From: Micromonospora thermarum
GTDB lineage: Bacteria; Actinomycetota; Actinomycetes; Mycobacteriales; Micromonosporaceae
Assembly (NCBI RefSeq): GCF_012034245.1
Contig: NZ_JAATEO010000008.1
Coordinates: forward strand, 124,001-188,000
DNA: 64,000 nucleotides
Direction of reading: 5' to 3'
Notes under the pieces: generated by a model
What the model saw: the letters and a program-made list of their open reading frames with translations, nothing else
Told to the model about the DNA's origin: nothing
Databases searched by the model: none
Shown: positions 17,009-24,758 of the stretch, piece by piece
Layout of the letters: each line of letters begins with the position of its first letter
Numbering within the stretch: position 1 is the stretch's first letter
Translations under genes and position numbers: made by a program

Positions 17009-17781
17009 TGGACCGGGTCGAACAGCCGGATGCGAGGCTCCGCCGGGGCGTGCACAGTAGGACGATCATGCCGACGGACGTGCGCTACCTGGTGGAGACG
17101 GACGAGTCCTCCGGGGTGGTCCGCGTGAGCGGCGTGCTCGACGCGTCAGGCATCGGCACGGTACGCGACGCGCTGCTCGGGCGGCTCTGCGACCGGCCCG
17201 GCCCACTCGTGGTCGACGTGACCGGGCTGCGGGCGACCGACCCGGCGAGGTGGGACGTCTTCGGCGCGGTACGCCGGGCGGTCCTCGACTGGCCCGCCGC
17301 CGACCTGCTGCTCTGCGACCCCTCCGGCGCGGCACGGGACGTGCCGGCCTGGCCGACACTCGACGGCGCGTTGGCGGCCCTCGCGGCCACACCGCTCGCC
17401 GCGGTGCTCACCACCGACCTCGAACCGGTGGTGGGAGCCGCCCGGCAGGCCCGTCAGCTGGTCGGCGACGGCTGCGACCGCTGGGGCGTGCCCGAGCTGA
17501 TTGAGCCGGGCACCATCGCCGTCACCGAGATGGTCAACAACGTGGTCGCCCACGCGCGGACGCCGATGACGGTCCGGCTGGCCCCGCGCGACAGCGCGCT
17601 GCATGTGGCGGTCCGCGACCACTCGTCCCGGCTGCCCTCCTTCACCGGGTTCGCGCCGCTGCACACCGCCGGCGGGCGGGGTCTGCTGCTGATCGACACG
17701 GTGTCCGAGCGCTGGGGCACCACGCCCGTACCGGACGGCAAGGTCGTCTGGTGCGTTCTGCGCCCCGAGGACCGGAGCTGA
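17008..17781 (+). CDS. STAS domain fused to a GHKL (RsbW-like) ATPase domain
   Basis: Single protein joining an antagonist-type STAS domain (about residues 25 to 115) to a GHKL ATPase domain like anti-sigma kinases RsbW (about 150 to 255). N-box: EMVNNVVAHA; G-box: GRGLLLIDTV. Separate STAS and RsbW-like proteins form partner switches controlling sigma factors; a fused form may be self-regulated. ATG 17008 overlaps the SDR stop (TGATG). An alternative ATG at 17068 has AGGA six bases upstream and could be the real start, giving 237 residues. Confidence 0.75.
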   Translation: MDRVEQPDARLRRGVHSRTIMPTDVRYLVETDESSGVVRVSGVLDASGIGTVRDALLGRLCDRPGPLVVDVTGLRATDPARWDVFGAVRRAVLDWPAADLLLCDPSGAARDVPAWPTLDGALAALAATPLAAVLTTDLEPVVGAARQARQLVGDGCDRWGVPELIEPGTIAVTEMVNNVVAHARTPMTVRLAPRDSALHVAVRDHSSRLPSFTGFAPLHTAGGRGLLLIDTVSERWGTTPVPDGKVVWCVLRPEDRS

Positions 17782-17831
17782 CGGGCCCGGCCGGCGGTTA
17801 CGGGGTGGTGGGCAGTGGGTAGAGCACTGGC

Positions 17832-18404
17832 ATGCGCGACGACCAGTACCCGACCCCGGTGTCCGATCCCGAGGCGGAGGGCCTGCCCGATACCGCCGAC
17901 GACGACTCGACCGCCAACGACGACGTCCTGACCGGGCGCGAGGCGGACGGCCCGGAGCCGGCCCAACTGCCCGGCGACCGGACGCCGGTGGCGGTCGACC
18001 GGTTCGGGACCACCGCCGACGAGCAGCTCGACGGCGAGTCGCTGGACTACAAGCTCGGCCGGGAGCAGTACGAACGTCCCGCCGACGACCCGCTGGCCGG
18101 TCCGGTCGACCCGGACATCGCCGCGGAGGCGGACAGCGAGGAGCAGGCCGCCCAGGCCCAGCTCGACGCCGACGTGATGGATCCGGGGCCGACGTCCGAC
18201 CCGAAGTCGCCGGTGTCGCTCTACGACCACGGCCAGCTCGGCAGCACCGCCGACGCGCAGGTGGGCCGGCTGGTGGAACCGGACGAGGGCGCCCACACCG
18301 ACCAGGAGACCGACTCCATCGCGTACGACGCCGGGTCGGCCGGCGGTGGCGCGACCGCCGAGGAGCTGGCCATCCACGAGACGCGCCCGCCCCACTCGGT
18401 CTGA
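17832..18404 (+). CDS. DUF5709 acidic protein
   Basis: A 190-residue, strongly acidic, probably disordered protein rich in Asp, Glu, Pro and Ala with no hydrophobic core or signal peptide. Its pattern (VSDPEAEGLPDTADDDS, then EQLDGESLDYKLGREQYER) matches the actinobacterial DUF5709 family as I know it. Function unknown; the acidic composition suggests a chaperone-like or binding role, a guess only. Confidence 0.7.
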   Translation: MRDDQYPTPVSDPEAEGLPDTADDDSTANDDVLTGREADGPEPAQLPGDRTPVAVDRFGTTADEQLDGESLDYKLGREQYERPADDPLAGPVDPDIAAEADSEEQAAQAQLDADVMDPGPTSDPKSPVSLYDHGQLGSTADAQVGRLVEPDEGAHTDQETDSIAYDAGSAGGGATAEELAIHETRPPHSV

Positions 18405-18435
18405 ACCAGGACACGTTCCGAGGCCCGACAGCCTC

Positions 18436-19089
18436 TCAGTCGTCGAGCCCGCGCTCGATCGCGTACCGGGTCAGCTCGACCCGGTTGTGCAGCTGGAGCT
18501 TGCCCAGCGTGTTCTGCACGTGGTTCTGCACCGTCCGGTGCGAGATCGCGAGCCGCTCCGCGATCTGCTTGTACGACATCCCCTTGGCTACCAGGCGCAG
18601 CACCTCGGTCTCCCGGTCGGTGAGCCGGGGCGTGCCCGCCGCTTCCGGATCGGGAGCGGGTGGGCCGGCCGCCAGGCGGCGGTACTCGCCCAGCACCAGA
18701 CCGGCCAGCCCGGGCGTGAAGACCGGCTCCCCCGCCGCCGTCCGTCGCACCGCGTCCAGGAACTCCGCCGGGGCCGCGGACTTCACCAGGTATCCGGTGG
18801 CGCCCGCCTTCACCGCGTCGAGCACGTCCTGCTGTTCGCCGCTGGCCGACAGCATCAGCACCCGGACCTCGGGCAGCGCGGCGCGCAGCCCGCGGATCAC
18901 CTCAACCCCGGAGACGTCCGGCAGTTGCAGGTCGAGGACGACCACGTCGGGCCGCGCGGCGGGCGCCACCCGGACCGCTTGACGTCCCTCCCCCGCGGTG
19001 GCCACCACCTCGTGACCGGCCTCGGTCAGGTCGCGGGCCACCCCTTCCCGCCACATCGGGTGGTCGTCGACCACCATCACCCGCGCCAC
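18436..19089 (-). CDS. NarL/LuxR-family response regulator
   Basis: A 217-residue response regulator. The receiver domain has the phosphate-accepting aspartate in VLDLQLPDVSG (about residue 54), a DDHP start and a K (LVKSA, about 104). The C-terminal LuxR-type HTH reads RETEVLRLVAKGMSYKQIAERLAISHRTVQNHV. Its partner is the sensor kinase encoded directly upstream (start 20304), giving a standard two-component operon. The signal is unknown. Confidence 0.92.
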   Translation of the reverse strand: MARVMVVDDHPMWREGVARDLTEAGHEVVATAGEGRQAVRVAPAARPDVVVLDLQLPDVSGVEVIRGLRAALPEVRVLMLSASGEQQDVLDAVKAGATGYLVKSAAPAEFLDAVRRTAAGEPVFTPGLAGLVLGEYRRLAAGPPAPDPEAAGTPRLTDRETEVLRLVAKGMSYKQIAERLAISHRTVQNHVQNTLGKLQLHNRVELTRYAIERGLDD

Positions 19090-19173
19090 GTCGCCTCCTT
19101 CACCGCACTCCGACCCGACGCTCCCCGCCGTACCCCGTGTCCCGGAGTCGGCGCCCGGCCGCGCCGGGACGCT

Positions 19174-20304
19174 TCATGTCCGCTGCCGGGGAACGGTCAG
19201 CTCGACCTCGGTCCCCGTGCCCGGGGTGGAGGTGATCCGGACCGTCCCGCCCAGCTCCTCGATGCGCCCCCGGATGGACCGGGCCACCCCCAGCCGCCCC
19301 TGCGCCGCCGCCTCGGCCAGCCGGCCGTCGGCGAAGCCGGGGCCGTCGTCGCGGACCGACACGGTGACCGTGTCCTCCTCGTCCTCGACGAGCACCCACG
19401 CCCGGCCGCCGGCGTGCCGGGCCACGTTGTCGAGGGCCGCGGCCGTCGCGGCGGCCAGTTCCCGGGCCACCGGGGCGGGCAGTGGCACCGGACCCGCCGG
19501 CGCGGACAGCGAGACCGACGGCGACGCGTACCGCCCGAGCAGCGCGCGCAGGTCCGCCGGCCCGTCGTCGGCCGGTGGCGCCGCGGCGCCGGCGATCAGG
19601 GCGCGCAGCGCCGCCTCCTGCTCACCGGCGAGCCGGGCCAGCTCGGCGGCCTCCCCGTCGAGGTGGGCGCCGCGCCGCTGCACCAGCGCGAGGACCTGGA
19701 GCACGGAGTCGTGGATGTCGCGCGCCAGCCGCTCCCGCTCCCGGGTGGCGGCCTCCAGCTCGACGGCCCGTTGCAGCCGCTCCTCGGCGGTCACCGCGAG
19801 CCGGGCCACGTGCCCGACGACCACGCCGGCGAGGAGCAGCAGGATCACGCCGGTGAGCGAGGACTCGCCGATCCGTTCCCGGGTGGCGAGGTCCGCCGCG
19901 CCGAGCACCAGCGCGGCGACGGTGCCCCGGCGCCGTCCGCCGGACACCGCCCAGGCCAGCACCGGGCCGGCGAGCCAGGCCACGCCCAGCGTGGGGACGC
20001 CGGCGGCGAGCGCCGCCCGTCCGACCACCCACGGGGTCGCGAGGACGACGCCGAGGACGACCCCCAGGTCGGCCAGGAGCAGCGGCCAGCCACGCCGGGA
20101 CGGGCGCGCGTACCCGAGCGCGGTCACGACGGTCCAGGCCGCCATCACCAGAACCACAGCGGCGGCGGCCAGCGGGTGGGCGTACCGGTCCGCGTGGCGC
20201 AGGGCCACCACGCACACGTACGCCAGGGACGCCACCCGGAACACGGCGATGGCCCGCCAGAGCGGGACCTCGAAACCACCGGGGGACGTCGGCACGGTCG
20301 ACAC
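19174..20304 (-). CDS. MacS-type sensor histidine kinase
   Basis: Membrane sensor of about 376 residues. Six hydrophobic segments occupy the N-terminal 190 residues, followed by the dimerisation/phosphoacceptor helix ERERLARDIHDSVLQVL (histidine at about 220) and the GHKL ATPase domain with VRDDGPGFADG (G1). The HisKA_3 type pairs with NarL regulators, here the downstream gene. GTG 20304 is a reasonable start; GTG 20295 nine bases later is an alternative, and a frame extension to 20400 is not supported. Confidence 0.85.
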   Translation of the reverse strand: MSTVPTSPGGFEVPLWRAIAVFRVASLAYVCVVALRHADRYAHPLAAAAVVLVMAAWTVVTALGYARPSRRGWPLLLADLGVVLGVVLATPWVVGRAALAAGVPTLGVAWLAGPVLAWAVSGGRRRGTVAALVLGAADLATRERIGESSLTGVILLLLAGVVVGHVARLAVTAEERLQRAVELEAATRERERLARDIHDSVLQVLALVQRRGAHLDGEAAELARLAGEQEAALRALIAGAAAPPADDGPADLRALLGRYASPSVSLSAPAGPVPLPAPVARELAAATAAALDNVARHAGGRAWVLVEDEEDTVTVSVRDDGPGFADGRLAEAAAQGRLGVARSIRGRIEELGGTVRITSTPGTGTEVELTVPRQRT

Positions 20305-20415
20305 GATGCCACAGCGCGACGAGCGGCCGGTGGGCCCGGCTGATGCGCGTCGGGAAACGCTGACGTACGGTGGAAATGCCGCGAAAGACACGAGATCCAC
20401 TGCGGAGACGGGGCC

Positions 20416-20874
20416 ATGACGAACGCAGAACCGGACGCACCGCGTACGGTTGTGCCCATCGACTCTCCCCTCCTGATCGCCGAAGCCTTCGACCAGGCTC
20501 AGGTGACCGAGCTACGGCACTCGGTCACCTCCTGCGCGCACGCCTCGGGGCTGCGGGGGCAGCGGCTGGACGACTTCGTGCTGGCGGTCAACGAGCTGAT
20601 CACCAACGCGGTCCGGCACGGCGGCGGCCGCGGCTGGCTGCGGGTGTGGCGGCAGCGCAGCGCCCTGCTCTGCGAGGTCGCCGATCACGGGCACGGGATC
20701 AGCATGCAGCGGCTCAACGACCGCAGCCGCCCCGCGCCGGACACGGCGGGCGGCTGGGGCCTGTGGCTGGCCCGGGAGCTGAGCGACTCGATGGAGGTCG
20801 AGACCGGCGACGCCGGCACGATCGTCCGCATCACGACAGCCCTCGTCCCCGCGCCCCAACCCACCCACGACTGA
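20416..20874 (+). CDS. RsbW-like ATP-binding regulator (HATPase_c_2)
   Basis: A 152-residue GHKL ATPase domain protein. N-box: AVNELITNAVRHGGG (about residue 58); G1: ADHGHGI; and GGWGLWLARELSD (about 110). Such stand-alone proteins are anti-sigma kinases in partner-switch systems. ATG 20416 has GGAGACGGGGCC upstream. The STAS/ATPase fusion at 17008 is nearby but not in the same operon; its partner is not known. Confidence 0.85.
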   Translation: MTNAEPDAPRTVVPIDSPLLIAEAFDQAQVTELRHSVTSCAHASGLRGQRLDDFVLAVNELITNAVRHGGGRGWLRVWRQRSALLCEVADHGHGISMQRLNDRSRPAPDTAGGWGLWLARELSDSMEVETGDAGTIVRITTALVPAPQPTHD

Positions 20875-20889
20875 CCTCCGGGGGAATCC

Positions 20890-20964
20890 CCGCGATCTTG
20901 CAGTTTCGGCCCCTGGTACGTCCCGTAAGACCGGTATGTCAGGGCAGAAAGTGCAAGATCGCGG
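20890..20964. repeat. Inverted repeat between convergent genes
   Basis: CCGCGATCTTGCA (20890-20902) and TGCAAGATCGCGG (20952-20964) are perfect 13-bp inverted copies flanking 49 bases that are themselves partly complementary (TTTCGGC, AGAAAG). It lies between a rightward ATPase gene and the leftward prs, so it may act as a terminator. From memory, similar AAGATCGCGG-type elements are frequent between Micromonosporaceae genes. Confidence 0.55.
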
Positions 20965-20979
20965 AGAGTACCCGGGGGA

Positions 20980-21918
20980 TCAGCCGAACAGGGCACTGAC
21001 GGACTCGCCGTTGTGGATGCGGCGCATGGCCTCCGCCAGGGCCGGCGCGACCGAGAGGACCCGCAGCTTCGGCACCCGCTTGTCGGCCGGAATCGGCACG
21101 GTGTTCGTGCAGACGATCTCCAGCACCCCCTCCTGGTCGCTGAGCCGTTGCAGCGCCCCACCGGAGAAGAGGCCGTGGGTGCAGGCCAGCCGGATCGAGC
21201 GGACGTTCAACCTGCGCAGGTGCTCCATCAGCTCGATCACCGTGCTGCCCTTGGCGATCTCGTCGTCCAGCACGATCACGTCCCGGTCCGCGACGTCGCC
21301 GATGACCGCGCTGATCTGGACCCGGTCGTCGCTGAAGCGCTGCTTCGCCCCGGCGGCGACCGGCGTGCCGAGCCGGCGGGCGAACGCGGCGGCCTCCTTG
21401 GCGTTACCCAGGTCCGGGGAGACCACGACGGTGTTGCTCAGGTCGTGACCCGTGAAGTGGAGGGCCAACTCGCGCAGCGCGTGCAGGTGGTCGACCGGGA
21501 CGCTGAAGAACCCGTGGACCTGCGGCGAGTGGAGGGTCATCGCGAGCACCCGGTCCGCGCCGGCCGAGGTGAGCAGGTCCGCGACCAGGCGGCCGCCGAT
21601 CGAGATGCGCGGTGCGTCCTTCTTGTCCGACCGGGCGTACGCGTAGTGCGGCAGCACCACCGTGATCCGGCCGGCCGAGGCGCCCCGCGCCGCGTCGATC
21701 ATGAGCAGCAGCTCGACCAGATGCTCCTGCACCGGCGGCACCAGGGGCTGGATCAGGAAGACGTCCCGCTCCCGGCAGTTGGCCTGCAACTGCACTTCAA
21801 GGCAGTCGTTGGCGAACCGGGAGACCCGGACCGGGTACAGCGGGACACCGAGGTGGGCGCAGATCTCGACGGCGAGCTCGGGATGGGCGGTTCCGCTGAA
21901 GACGGCGATGTCACGCAC
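20980..21918 (-). CDS. prs: Ribose-phosphate pyrophosphokinase
   Basis: Makes PRPP from ribose 5-phosphate and ATP for purine, pyrimidine, histidine and tryptophan synthesis. The 312-residue length is right. Seen are FANDCLEVQLQ and ERDVFLIQ (substrate loops, about 36 to 55), HYAYARSDKKD (ATP loop, about 94), and the PRPP-binding motif VIVLDDEIAKGSTV (about 215), an Asp-Asp form that differs from the usual DDMIDTAGT. It may be a second, lineage-specific PRPP synthetase. ATG 21918 stands alone on its strand. Confidence 0.9.
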   Translation of the reverse strand: MRDIAVFSGTAHPELAVEICAHLGVPLYPVRVSRFANDCLEVQLQANCRERDVFLIQPLVPPVQEHLVELLLMIDAARGASAGRITVVLPHYAYARSDKKDAPRISIGGRLVADLLTSAGADRVLAMTLHSPQVHGFFSVPVDHLHALRELALHFTGHDLSNTVVVSPDLGNAKEAAAFARRLGTPVAAGAKQRFSDDRVQISAVIGDVADRDVIVLDDEIAKGSTVIELMEHLRRLNVRSIRLACTHGLFSGGALQRLSDQEGVLEIVCTNTVPIPADKRVPKLRVLSVAPALAEAMRRIHNGESVSALFG

Positions 21919-21997
21919 GTCTGCACATCGTACGGACGGCGGGGGGCGGACCGTCGGCCGCCGCGCGGCATCCCCGGGGTCGGGTGGTGTCGACAGC

Positions 21998-22192
21998 TTA
22001 GCCCGCGGACTTGACCAGCTCGACGAAGGAGCGCCACGCCACCGGCGCGAAGGTCAGCATGGCGCCGCCACGGTCCGTGGAGTCGCGGACCAGCACCCGG
22101 TCGGGCAGGTTGTCGGCCACCTCGACGCAGGTGTTACCGCCGTTGCCGGACCGGCTCGACACCCGCCACCGAGGGGCGGGGGCAGTGTTCAC
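21998..22192 (-). CDS. DUF397 protein, partner of the XRE regulator
   Basis: A 64-residue DUF397 protein: WRVSSRSGNGGNTCVEVADN followed by VLVRDSTDRGGAML, the core of this family. DUF397 genes in actinobacteria sit next to XRE/DUF5753 regulators; the pair is known from Streptomyces (Scr1/Scr2-type, affecting antibiotic production). Start GTG 22192 overlaps the regulator's TGA by four bases (GTGA). An in-frame extension to 22267 runs into the regulator and is rejected. Confidence 0.85.
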   Translation of the reverse strand: MNTAPAPRWRVSSRSGNGGNTCVEVADNLPDRVLVRDSTDRGGAMLTFAPVAWRSFVELVKSAG

Positions 22193-22971
22193 AGCTCGCT
22201 CACCAGCTTCCCGATCAGCTCGACGGACACGCTCGCGGGGAGGGCCTCGCTGAGCAGCGTGTCCCACATGACCCTGATGGTATCGACGGCGTCCGGCCGG
22301 TCGACAACCTGACCGTAGACTCCGTCCACGTAGGCCACCTCGTCCCCGTCCGGAAGCGTGGCCAGCACGAAGCCGCCGGCCAGCCCGGGGTGCGCGCCGA
22401 CGGCGGCCGGGACGACGTAGAGCCGGATGTGCGGCAACGCGGCCAGCTCGACCAGCCGCTCCAGCTGCGCCCGCTGGACGTCCCGGTCACCGACCACCCG
22501 GCGCAGGGCGCCCTCGTCCACGACCGCGGTGAACCGCTTCGGGTCCTCGCCGGTCAGCAGCGCCTGGCGGGCCATCCGGCCGGCGACGAGCTGGGTCACC
22601 TCGTCGGGGGTGTGCGTGCCCTGGGCGCTGAGCACCGCGTGGGCGTACGCCTCGGTCTGCGTCAGACCGGGCACCAGCGACGGCTCGGACGTGCGGAGGG
22701 CGACCGCGTCGGCCTCGATCCCCCGCCACGGCGCGAACCAGGCTGGTGACTGCTGCCGGGCCGCCGCCGCCAGCAGCTCGGCGAGCAGGCCGCCGGTGCC
22801 CAGCGCCTCGTCCGCCGCCGTGGCGAACTGGGGCGTCGGCCGGCGCCGGCCCGTCTCGATCGCCGCGATGGTGGACGGACTCCACCTGATCAGCTCCGCG
22901 AGGGCCTCCTGGGAGACGCCCGCGCTGGCGCGGGCCGCCTTGAGCGCCCTGATCCACATGTCGCCGTTCAT
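22189..22971 (-). CDS. XRE-family regulator with DUF5753 domain
   Basis: A 260-residue regulator: an N-terminal XRE helix-turn-helix (about residues 8 to 62: VSQEALAELIRWSPSTIAAIETGRRRP) and a DUF5753/Scr1-type C-terminal domain (from about 90: LVPGLTQTEAYAHAVL). ATG 22971 is chosen; the long frame reaching 23961 runs antisense into the purC region and is not coding. It is coupled to the DUF397 gene that follows. Confidence 0.88.
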   Translation of the reverse strand: MNGDMWIRALKAARASAGVSQEALAELIRWSPSTIAAIETGRRRPTPQFATAADEALGTGGLLAELLAAAARQQSPAWFAPWRGIEADAVALRTSEPSLVPGLTQTEAYAHAVLSAQGTHTPDEVTQLVAGRMARQALLTGEDPKRFTAVVDEGALRRVVGDRDVQRAQLERLVELAALPHIRLYVVPAAVGAHPGLAGGFVLATLPDGDEVAYVDGVYGQVVDRPDAVDTIRVMWDTLLSEALPASVSVELIGKLVSEL

Positions 22972-23072
22972 CCGACCGTCCCGAGAGCCACACGAGCACC
23001 AAAGGTGACGGGAGCATCCTCGACGGTCACCGGCCGGCGGGTCCAGCCCGACCCGGATAATCGGGGTATCGA

Positions 23073-23906
23073 TCAGTCCCAGCGGTTCCCGGTGAGCTTC
23101 TCGTAGACGTCGACGTAGCGGGCCCGGGTCGCCTCGACGACCTCGGCCGGCACCTCCGGCGCCGGACCCTGCCGGTCCCAGCCGCTCGCGGTGGCCCAGT
23201 CCCGGACGTACTGCTTGTCGTAGGAGAACTGGGCGCGCCCGGGCTGGTACGACTCGGCCGGCCAGAACCGGGAGGAGTCCGAGGTGAGCAACTCGTCGCC
23301 GATCATCAGGCTGCCGTCGGCCGCCCAGCCCAGCTCGATCTTGGTGTCGGCGATGAGGATCCCCCGGTCGGCGGCCAGCTCGGCTCCCCGCCGGTACACG
23401 TCCAGGGTGATCCGGCGCAGCCGCTCGGCGGTCTCCGCGCCGACCTTGTCCACCACCTCGGCGAAGGTCATCGGCTCGTCGTGCTCCCCCACCGGCGCCT
23501 TGGTTGAGGGAGTGAAGATCGGCTCCGGGAGGATCGAGGCCTCGACCAGCCCGCGCGGCAGTTCGACGCCGGAGACCGCGCCGGTGCGCTGGTACTCGGC
23601 GAACCCGCCCCCGGTCAGGTAGCCCCGGGCGACACACTCCACCGGGACCATCTCCAGCCGCCGGCACCGGATCGCCCGGCCGGCGAACTCGGCCGGCACG
23701 TCGGTGGCGGAGATCACGTGGTTCGGCGCCAGGTCGGCGAGCTGCTCGAACCACCACAGCGAGAGCGCGGTGAGCAGCTTGCCCTTGTCCGGGATCGGCG
23801 TCGGCAGCACCACGTCGTAGATGGAGATGCGGTCGGAGGCGACCAGGATCAGGTCCTCGCCGTCGGCGTAGACGTCCCGGACCTTGCCCGAGTGCAGAAG
23901 TTCCAC
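23073..23906 (-). CDS. purC: SAICAR synthase
   Basis: Phosphoribosylaminoimidazole-succinocarboxamide synthase, the ATP-dependent addition of aspartate in purine synthesis. The 277-residue length is slightly longer than the 240-residue form and matches the actinobacterial type. It starts MELLHSGKVRDVYADGEDLIL (GKVRDVY is the nucleotide loop), with DRISIYD, then ECVARGYLTGGG (about 90) and LIADTKIELGW (about 190, the second signature). GTG 23906. The prs gene is 1.2 kb away, so two PRPP-related steps are near, but not one operon. Confidence 0.95.
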   Translation of the reverse strand: MELLHSGKVRDVYADGEDLILVASDRISIYDVVLPTPIPDKGKLLTALSLWWFEQLADLAPNHVISATDVPAEFAGRAIRCRRLEMVPVECVARGYLTGGGFAEYQRTGAVSGVELPRGLVEASILPEPIFTPSTKAPVGEHDEPMTFAEVVDKVGAETAERLRRITLDVYRRGAELAADRGILIADTKIELGWAADGSLMIGDELLTSDSSRFWPAESYQPGRAQFSYDKQYVRDWATASGWDRQGPAPEVPAEVVEATRARYVDVYEKLTGNRWD

Positions 23907-23937
23907 GCGGCCTAGTACACCACGTGGCCTGCGTACG

Positions 23938-23971
23938 GCCCGCGCCGGTGGCCCGGGGCACCGGCGCGGGC
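23938..23971. terminator. Hairpin terminator after the small membrane gene
   Basis: GCCCGCGCCGGTG and its complement form a perfect 13-bp stem with an eight-base loop, just before the stop of the leftward gene at 24007, so it probably ends that transcript and isolates purC. No U-run. Confidence 0.6.
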
Positions 23972-24006
23972 GTTGACGTCCGCGCCGTCGCCAGCAGCCG
24001 CCTCGG

Positions 24007-24255
24007 TCAGCGCGGGCCGCCGCCGCGACGGTTGCGCATCATGCGCAGGATGAGGTAGACGATCACGGCCACCACGGCCAGGCAGCAGAGCAGCCCGAGG
24101 AACCCGAAGCCGCCGCCACGGCGCCGCCGGACGGCCTCGACCGCCACCTCACCCGGACCGGTGGACGCCCAGGCGGCCACCGGCACGAACACCGACAGGA
24201 CGACCACACCGAGGACGGCGCTCAGCCGGCCCCACCACTTGCCGAAAGCAGACAT
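24007..24255 (-). CDS. Small two-helix membrane protein, hypothetical
   Basis: An 82-residue protein with hydrophobic segments at about 12 to 32 (signal or first helix, LSAVLGVVVLSVFVPVAAWA) and 48 to 68, then RMMRNRRGGGPR, a basic cytoplasmic tail. No homologue recognised. ATG 24255 follows GAGGATGGGGCC. Its codon use (high third-position G+C) is that of real genes here. Confidence 0.6.
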   Translation of the reverse strand: MSAFGKWWGRLSAVLGVVVLSVFVPVAAWASTGPGEVAVEAVRRRRGGGFGFLGLLCCLAVVAVIVYLILRMMRNRRGGGPR

Positions 24256-24330
24256 GGCCCCATCCTCGCCGAGAAGTGCAAGCGGGGCACGACAGTCGGC
24301 GCGGATGGCGGGCAGACTGCGGCAACGACG

Positions 24331-24360
24331 AAGGCCCCGGAGGGATCTCCGGGGCCTTCG
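24331..24360 (-). terminator. tRNA terminator 1
   Basis: AAGGCCCCGGAG, GGAT-type loop, CTCCGGGGCCTT: a stem of 12 bp just downstream of the first initiator tRNA gene on the minus strand. A near-identical copy follows the second tRNA. Confidence 0.8.
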
Positions 24361-24366
24361 AACGAG

Positions 24367-24440
24367 TAGCGGGGACAGGATTTGAACCTGCGACCTCTGG
24401 GTTATGAGCCCAGCGAGCTACCGAGCTGCTCCACCCCGCG
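24367..24440 (-). tRNA. tRNA-fMet (CAT), copy 1
   Basis: Initiator tRNA of 74 bases without encoded CCA. It reads from CGCGGGG at 24440 (leftward) with anticodon loop CTCATAA between GGG and CCC; three consecutive G:C pairs in the anticodon stem mark initiator tRNAs. The T-arm GGTTCAAATCC is canonical. The terminal pair is C1 against U72, a mismatch as expected for an initiator. Identical in sequence to copy 2. Confidence 0.95.
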
Positions 24441-24544
24441 TCGGCTTCACTACTGTACCCCATCGCACTCGACCATGATCCGCGCCCCCCGGACACCGGT
24501 AGCGCGGCACGAGTGGGCGGCACCACGACGCGCCCGGACACGAC

Positions 24545-24574
24545 GAAGGCCCCGGAGGAGTCTCCGGGGCCTTC
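24545..24574 (-). terminator. tRNA terminator 2
   Basis: GAAGGCCCCGGAG...TCTCCGGGGCCTTC hairpin, directly downstream of the second initiator tRNA; differs from the first only in the loop. The near identity shows that tRNA and terminator were duplicated together. Confidence 0.8.
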
Positions 24575-24581
24575 GGACGAG

Positions 24582-24655
24582 TAGCGGGGACAGGATTTGA
24601 ACCTGCGACCTCTGGGTTATGAGCCCAGCGAGCTACCGAGCTGCTCCACCCCGCG
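24582..24655 (-). tRNA. tRNA-fMet (CAT), copy 2
   Basis: Same 74-base initiator tRNA as at 24367-24440, same anticodon and the GGG:CCC anticodon stem. Starts at CGCGGGG (24655, leftward). The two genes lie 141 bases apart with their terminators, about 215 bases per unit. Confidence 0.95.
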
Positions 24656-24758
24656 TCGGTCCGTCAACCGTATCGCACCACCCCGGCCCGCCGCAAAACG
24701 ACCGGCCACCCCGCCGAAAACGTGGAGGATTCCGGAGGCCGGAATCCCCCACGTGTCG

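Noticed and set aside
22189..23961. 590-residue frame from the XRE gene through purC
   Set aside because: The N-terminal two thirds are out of frame with purC and compositionally biased; the regulator starts at 22971.
24382..24660. ORFs starting MNLRPLGYEPSEL in both repeats
   Set aside because: They lie on the antisense strand of the initiator tRNA genes; this is a common false ORF.
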